64,000 nucleotides of DNA. It comes from Mollicutes bacterium (lineage in GTDB: Bacteria; Bacillota_I; Bacilli_A; Izemoplasmatales; Izemoplasmataceae). The first letter of the stretch is position 1. The number at the start of each line of letters is the position of its first letter. Shown one piece after another: positions 59,911 through 64,000 of the stretch. The stretch is taken from positions 1-64,000 of the forward strand of contig PWFC01000074.1 of NCBI GenBank assembly GCA_003554025.1, in the 5' to 3' direction. A program made the translations under genes and the position numbers. Below the pieces are notes generated by a model. It was given only the letters and a program-made list of their open reading frames with translations. It was not told the DNA's origin and ran no database searches.

Positions 59911-61956
59911 TTAAAAAGCGGTTTTTTGAAATCGGCGCTGAAAAAGGTAACGAAAACGGACGCTCCCGTCTTCATCGACACGATACAGGCCGATGTTCAG
60001 CGCTTCATAACGCCTCATGATGTCCGGGTGCGGATGGTCAAAACGCGAGTTCCAATGCGCGCTGACCAGCGCTTCTCTTGGAGAGACGGCTTCTAAAAAG
60101 GGGGGCATTGAGGACGTGATGGACCCGTGGTGAGGCACTTTGAGAATATCCGCTTCCAAACGATGGTTGTCTAGGATGGTCCGTTCCCTCGGAGTCTCGA
60201 TATCCCCTGTGAACAGATAGGATTCGCCGCCCACATGAACCCTCATAACCAGTGACCTGTCGTTTTCCCCGGGGTGGTCGAATTCCAAGGGGAAAACATA
60301 AAGCGCAAGGTTTCCGCAAGCAATCTTTTGGTTTTCATAAGGCGCGGAATTTTGGTTCGTAATCGTGTGGCCGATGGGGAAACGCCGCGCCACGCTTTCA
60401 TAACCGCCGTAATGATCATAATGCTTATGCGTGATGAACACATAGTCCAAATGCCGGAGGTTCAGCCTTGACAAAGCGTTGGCCAAAGACTCCCTTCGGT
60501 CGCTTTCGCCCGTATCGATCAAGACGTTGCAGCGATGGTGCGCGTCGCGAATCAAGAACGCGTCGCCTTTGACCGGAAACATCGTCACTTCCTGATAGGG
60601 CTGCAAATAAGGCGAATAGGCAACGAGCGTCAAAAACAATCCCAGCGACACGAAGGAATATCCCCATGGTTTCTTCTCGGTCAAACGCACAAAAAAAAGA
60701 TACAGCAAAACGAAATAAACAAACGTCCAAAACCCCGCGGGAATATAAAGGCGCATCAAAAACAAATCCAAAGCGTCGAGCCGCAAAAGACTGCCCTCGA
60801 ACACGTCGACCAAAACCATAAACGCGTCTTCCAAAAAAGGGAACAAAAAAAGGATATACGCGCCCGGCAAAAACAAAAGCACGAAAAACCAAACGTAAAG
60901 GACGTTGATGAACACCGTGAAAACATTCACGGAATACTGCATCGAGAGCACCACGGGAAGCGACGTCAAAAAAGCGACAAGCGACACACAAAAACTCTGT
61001 GAGAGCGGGCTTTTTCCGGATAATCGCTTCCTCGAAAGCAAAATCGCAAAGCTCACCGAAAAGCTCAGTTGATACCCGGCATGGAAGGGCGAAAACGGAT
61101 TAAGCGCCAACAGCGCAAGCGTAAGATACGACAACGCATCCACGGCGGAAAAACCCCAGCCAAAACGCTTATTCGCCAGCAAAAACACCGCCAGAAAAGA
61201 CGCCCTCAGCACCGAAGCCGAAAACCCCGTCAAAAACAAAAACCCAAACAAAAAAATCGCCACAAGGCTGTCAACGAACACAGAGTCTAAAAGAAACAGT
61301 CGCAGCGTCTTATAAAAAGCGAACGCCAGCAGCGACACATGAAGCCCCGATACCGCAAAAAGATGCATCAACCCCGCTTTGGAAACGCGCGCGATCGTGT
61401 CTTCGTCGAAGCCGCCTCGTTCCGCCAAAACAAACGCTTCAACATAAGGGCGGCTTCCGTCAAAACGGGTTTGCACATAACGATGGATTTCTCTGCGCAG
61501 CGAATACACCGAAAACCCGCTTTCATGCGGAAGCAACTCGGTTGCATAAACGACGCCGTTGAGGCCCTCTCCGCGGAGATGCCGTTGATAATCGAAATCG
61601 CCAAAATACCCTGAAGGTTCGGCCTCTTGCGCCTTTCCGATAACGACCACGCGATCCCCCGGCGCATACGCGCCCGCCTCTTCGTGAAACACCAACAACC
61701 TTGTCCCTTGGGCGTCAACGCCCATCCTAGGATGTTCGCGCTCCGCCTCGACAAACAACACCATCGCTTCATGACGAGAATTCTCGGGAAGCGGATTGTG
61801 CCCATGAAACCGCAAAAACGCGACGAACACGACCAAAACAACGATGCCGCTCAAGCGCCAATCCAAGAAAGCAAGACGCGCAACCATCAAAGCGGCAACC
61901 GCAAAAAGCCACGGATGCGAAAACGCGTACACCGCAAGCACCGCAGGCACAACCAT
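59911..61956 (-). CDS. comEC: DNA uptake channel protein ComEC
   Basis: A 681-residue membrane protein taking single-stranded DNA across the membrane during transformation. It has two N-terminal helices, an OB-like external domain, the competence domain (about 180-440, many helices, including HLFAVSGLHVSLLAF), and a C-terminal metallo-beta-lactamase domain with THKHYDHYGG near residue 525 and TGDIETPRE. ATG 61956 is my best start; the upstream frame overlaps comEA and gives an Arg-rich sequence, and the SD (AAGGAACGGGG) is only fair. comEB is absent, as in many relatives. It follows comEA by 16 bases. Confidence 0.9.
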   Translation of the reverse strand: MVVPAVLAVYAFSHPWLFAVAALMVARLAFLDWRLSGIVVLVVFVAFLRFHGHNPLPENSRHEAMVLFVEAEREHPRMGVDAQGTRLLVFHEEAGAYAPGDRVVVIGKAQEAEPSGYFGDFDYQRHLRGEGLNGVVYATELLPHESGFSVYSLRREIHRYVQTRFDGSRPYVEAFVLAERGGFDEDTIARVSKAGLMHLFAVSGLHVSLLAFAFYKTLRLFLLDSVFVDSLVAIFLFGFLFLTGFSASVLRASFLAVFLLANKRFGWGFSAVDALSYLTLALLALNPFSPFHAGYQLSFSVSFAILLSRKRLSGKSPLSQSFCVSLVAFLTSLPVVLSMQYSVNVFTVFINVLYVWFFVLLFLPGAYILFLFPFLEDAFMVLVDVFEGSLLRLDALDLFLMRLYIPAGFWTFVYFVLLYLFFVRLTEKKPWGYSFVSLGLFLTLVAYSPYLQPYQEVTMFPVKGDAFLIRDAHHRCNVLIDTGESDRRESLANALSRLNLRHLDYVFITHKHYDHYGGYESVARRFPIGHTITNQNSAPYENQKIACGNLALYVFPLEFDHPGENDRSLVMRVHVGGESYLFTGDIETPRERTILDNHRLEADILKVPHHGSITSSMPPFLEAVSPREALVSAHWNSRFDHPHPDIMRRYEALNIGLYRVDEDGSVRFRYLFQRRFQKTAF

Positions 61957-61972
61957 AAGGTGCCCCGTTCCT

Positions 61973-62503
61973 TTAAACAGTGATAAACTCCGCAATCTTT
62001 TCAAGCGTGGCCTCGCCGATGCCGCTGACTTTGGTAATCTCTTCAATTTCTGTGAAAAATCCGTTTTTCTGGCGGTAATCGATGATCGATTGCGCCGTCG
62101 CTTCGCCTATGTTTGGCAGCGACGAGAGCGCTTCGAGGTCCGCGGTGTTGATGTTGATGAGCCCTTCGTCGTCCGAAACGTCCTCTTCAAATCCGGGAAC
62201 GACGTATTCCCTTCCATCAAGCACCACTTTGCTTTGGTTGATGCGGGCGAGATCGGCCTCACCCGTCACACCGCCCGCCATGGCAATGACCTGAAACAAG
62301 CGCGTCCCCTCATCGACACGGTATACGCCGGGCTTCAACACTTCCCCCTTCAAGTCGATGTAGACATCGTCGGCCTCTTTTGCCGGTTCTTCTTCGACAA
62401 ACAAAGGTGGGGCCGACGAAGTGTTTTTGTTGTCAAACGCAAGCGCCGCACATACCAACACCGCCACAACCACAAAAACGGCCACTTTGATTTTTCTTTC
62501 CAT
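61973..62503 (-). CDS. comEA: DNA receptor ComEA
   Basis: A 176-residue membrane-anchored DNA-binding protein. One N-terminal helix (about 5-22) and a flexible linker are followed by an SLBB/oligomerisation domain (YIDLKGEVLKPGVYRV, GGVTGEADL) and two helix-hairpin-helix motifs at the C-terminus (NINTADLEALSSLPNIG, then VSGIGEATLEKI). It binds incoming duplex DNA and hands it to ComEC. Its SD AAAGGGG lies in the 3' arm of the terminator of the upstream rsfS operon. Confidence 0.95.
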   Translation of the reverse strand: MERKIKVAVFVVVAVLVCAALAFDNKNTSSAPPLFVEEEPAKEADDVYIDLKGEVLKPGVYRVDEGTRLFQVIAMAGGVTGEADLARINQSKVVLDGREYVVPGFEEDVSDDEGLININTADLEALSSLPNIGEATAQSIIDYRQKNGFFTEIEEITKVSGIGEATLEKIAEFITV

Positions 62504-62550
62504 AAAAAACCGCCCCTTTCGCTTAATGATTCTCAGAAAGGGGCGGTTTT
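62503..62550 (-). terminator. Terminator after rsfS overlapping the comEA ribosome-binding site
   Basis: A 15-base stem AAAACCGCCCCTTTC/GAAAGGGGCGGTTTT with a 15-base loop; six T close it on the minus strand, immediately followed by the comEA ATG (62501-62503). Confidence 0.85.
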
Positions 62551-62557
62551 GCTTTCG

Positions 62558-62902
62558 TTATTCGATATTTTCGATTTCGATGCGGGGCACATCGTGCCAC
62601 ATCTTTTCTATATTGTAATACGCCCGTTCTTCGCGGGTGAAAATGTTCACAATCAAGTCGCCGCCATCAAGCAAAATCCATTTTGCTTCGGGGCCTCCTT
62701 CGCTTTTGAAAGGCGTATGGCCTTTCTCGTCGAACGCTTTTTTCAAGCGGGCCATGCCGGCTTTCAACTGGCGGGGATTGTTGGCGCTTGAGAGAACGAC
62801 ATAATCGAAAAAGGGCGAAGTCTTTCTCATGTCGAAGACGACGATGTCGCTAATTTTCACATCTTGGAGCGTGTCAATGGTCAGCTGCAGTTTTTCATCC
62901 AT
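62558..62902 (-). CDS. rsfS: Ribosomal silencing factor RsfS
   Basis: A 114-residue protein of usual RsfS (YbeB/YqeL) length that binds L14 and blocks subunit joining in starvation. The segments DIVVFDMRKTSPFFDYVV and WILLDGGDLIVNIF are typical. ATG 62902 (MDEKLQL) has GAGGGAAAG upstream; the 70 codons upstream are a frame shadow of yqeK. It overlaps yqeK by 8 bases. The comER/yqeM genes that follow in Bacillus are missing. Confidence 0.95.
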   Translation of the reverse strand: MDEKLQLTIDTLQDVKISDIVVFDMRKTSPFFDYVVLSSANNPRQLKAGMARLKKAFDEKGHTPFKSEGGPEAKWILLDGGDLIVNIFTREERAYYNIEKMWHDVPRIEIENIE

Positions 62903-63473
62903 TCGCTTTCCCTCTTTCTTGATAGTATTCGCGTGCTTTATAGGCGGCATCCGGAATGAATCCGCCTTCTTCTTCAAACAACCGGATGGAATTGTCCATG
63001 GCTTGGTATACGGCCTTGTCAAGATTTTCAAAGGCAATCTTGCGCACCCTTTTGCAGGCTTCGTACGGTCGATTGGGTTCAATGTAGTCACTGATGAACA
63101 CAATCTTTTCAAGCGGCGTCATCGCTTCTCGGCCGATGGTGTGCGATTCGATCGACCGCAAGAGGTCCTGATCGTCAATGCCGTAACGCTCATACGCGAA
63201 CACGGCGGCGCTAAAAGCATGGTAAAGGGGCGGTGCGTACTCATTTAGCACTTCTTCTTTGTAATGGCGAACGATCATCCGCTTGTGCACTTCTTGGGAG
63301 CAGTGTTTGGTCATATCGTGAAGCAAAGCCGCCATTGCGGCTTTGCGCTTGTCGATTTTATGGATGCGAGCCAGTTGCAAGGCCGTGGCCAAAACGCCGT
63401 AAACATGGGCCTTGCGCTCGCTGTCGCCGGCAAAAGTGGCTTCTACGTCGGCTTTGATGCGCCAAAGCGTCAT
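62895..63473 (-). CDS. yqeK: YqeK-family HD-domain Ap4A hydrolase
   Basis: A 192-residue HD-domain phosphohydrolase. The motifs are RKAHVYGV (first His), LLHDMTKHCS (HD pair near residue 51), and later His residues near HAFSA and SIESHTIG. YqeK proteins cleave diadenosine tetraphosphate symmetrically. It overlaps yqeH by 4 bases and rsfS by 8. In Bacillus nadD lies directly upstream of yqeK; it is absent here, so nicotinate nucleotide adenylyltransferase must be encoded elsewhere or replaced. Confidence 0.93.
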   Translation of the reverse strand: MTLWRIKADVEATFAGDSERKAHVYGVLATALQLARIHKIDKRKAAMAALLHDMTKHCSQEVHKRMIVRHYKEEVLNEYAPPLYHAFSAAVFAYERYGIDDQDLLRSIESHTIGREAMTPLEKIVFISDYIEPNRPYEACKRVRKIAFENLDKAVYQAMDNSIRLFEEEGGFIPDAAYKAREYYQERGKANG

Positions 63474-64000
63474 ATGAGCGCCTCGCGGTGATAGGGGGTA
63501 ATCTCTTTAGGGGCGTACACGCGAAGCACGCCGATGCCTTTGACGCTCACAAAACCGAGTCCGGGAAAGATGATGTCGGTTTTGGTGTCGCGTTTCAATG
63601 GAATCTGGTTGACGCGGAAATCCATCGGCTCCTCTCCTTCAAAAGGCGGCACCAGCAAATGGTGAAGATGCTTGTCGTAGAAATTGTCGGCGTTGATCAT
63701 TTTCGTGCGGTGCAAGGGCACGTCGTTTCCGCAATAAAACACGAATTGCGAAGGGAGTCCTTTCAAAAAGTCGATGCGAACGAGGCCGCCGATGAAAATC
63801 GTCTGGTTGACTTCGAGCTGATACACTCTGGGGTTGATTTCCTTCCTCGGTTGAATTTTCTTGAGCGCATCCCCCGAGAGAATCTGGAAAAAATGGTTCT
63901 TCTTGAACAAACCCGGAGTGTCATAGACATTGATGTCGTCGAAGGGAATTTCGATGAACCCCTGTGTCGTGCCGGGGGCGAAAAACGTGGTGATCGGTTC
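63470..64000 (-). CDS. yqeH: Ribosome-assembly GTPase YqeH (partial, N-terminus beyond window)
   Basis: The last 176 residues of a gene entering from the right edge; no start is visible in the window. The first residues continue a GTPase domain (PGTTQGFIEI, then G3 motif DTPGL about 30 residues in). The C-terminal half is the beta-rich YqeH domain (VNQTIFIGGLVRIDFLKG and FYCGNDVPLHRTKM). YqeH is a circularly permuted GTPase needed for 30S assembly. aroE and yqeI, which separate it from yqeK/nadD in Bacillus, are missing. Confidence 0.92.
   Translation of the reverse strand, partial: EPITTFFAPGTTQGFIEIPFDDINVYDTPGLFKKNHFFQILSGDALKKIQPRKEINPRVYQLEVNQTIFIGGLVRIDFLKGLPSQFVFYCGNDVPLHRTKMINADNFYDKHLHHLLVPPFEGEEPMDFRVNQIPLKRDTKTDIIFPGLGFVSVKGIGVLRVYAPKEITPYHREALI

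Noticed and set aside
62903-63112. N-terminal extension of rsfS
   Set aside because: The frame overlaps yqeK, and ATG 62902 with a good SD gives a protein of normal RsfS length.

Overview
The window looks like chromosomal housekeeping sequence from a fermentative, anaerobic relative of the Firmicutes/Mollicutes lineage with medium GC content. It uses the standard code: TGA is a stop, for example at the end of dinB, so this is not a Mycoplasma/Spiroplasma-type code. Several blocks keep Bacillus-like gene order: nusB-xseA-xseB-dxs-tlyA-recN; cmk-rpsA-der-gpsA-HU; pgsA-recA-rny-ymdB-miaB-ymcA-(x)-mutS-mutL-miaA; and yqeH-yqeK-rsfS-comEA-comEC-holA/rpsT. No sporulation gene is present, and some usual block members are missing (folD, ispA, argR, nadD, comEB, cotE). 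This fits an Acholeplasma/Izemoplasma/Haloplasma/Erysipelotrichia-like organism. The exact taxon is an inference and is not proved by the sequence.

Layout. 1-2.7 kb: the front part of a repeat-bearing lipoprotein and DNA polymerase IV. 2.8-9.2 kb: a small membrane protein and the recN-to-nusB block. 9.3-13.6 kb: rdgB and a YfcE-type phosphoesterase, separated by a three-gene insert (free-standing cobalamin-binding protein, FtsX/MacB-type permease, ABC ATPase), then a TrkA-type protein. 13.8-20.5 kb: CPBP protease, ankyrin protein, HU, gpsA, der, five-domain S1 protein, cmk. 20.7-22.7 kb: membrane pyrophosphatase. 22.8-29.6 kb: small membrane proteins, RluB, CNNM/CorC protein, EF-P, rhodanese, Old Yellow Enzyme. 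29.7-37.3 kb: a plus-strand fermentation block (tryptophanase; then butyrate kinase, phosphotransbutyrylase, leucine-type dehydrogenase, PEP carboxykinase and an aminotransferase as one operon). 37.4-41.5 kb: HydABC-type [FeFe] hydrogenase on the opposite strand. 41.7-57.1 kb: miaA, mutL, mutS, a tail-anchored unknown, ymcA, miaB, ymdB, Nudix, RNase Y, recA, pgsA, yebC, cvfB. 57.3-64 kb: a compact M1-like metallopeptidase, rpsT, holA, comEC, comEA, rsfS, yqeK and the C-terminal part of yqeH.

Physiology suggested. Amino acids are deaminated (tryptophanase, leucine dehydrogenase, aminotransferase). Acyl-CoA energy is recovered as ATP by Ptb/Buk. Reduced NADH and ferredoxin can be reoxidised by HydABC, and pyrophosphate can energise the membrane through a K+-dependent-type pyrophosphatase. 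A perfect match to the CcpA cre consensus sits inside the buk promoter, so this branch is probably repressed by good sugars.

After start-site correction no gene-free stretch exceeds 300 bases. The largest, 20472-20736, holds the hppA promoter and leader. I saw no tRNA, rRNA, CRISPR array, insertion sequence, prophage or recognisable riboswitch. Most genes lie on the minus strand.
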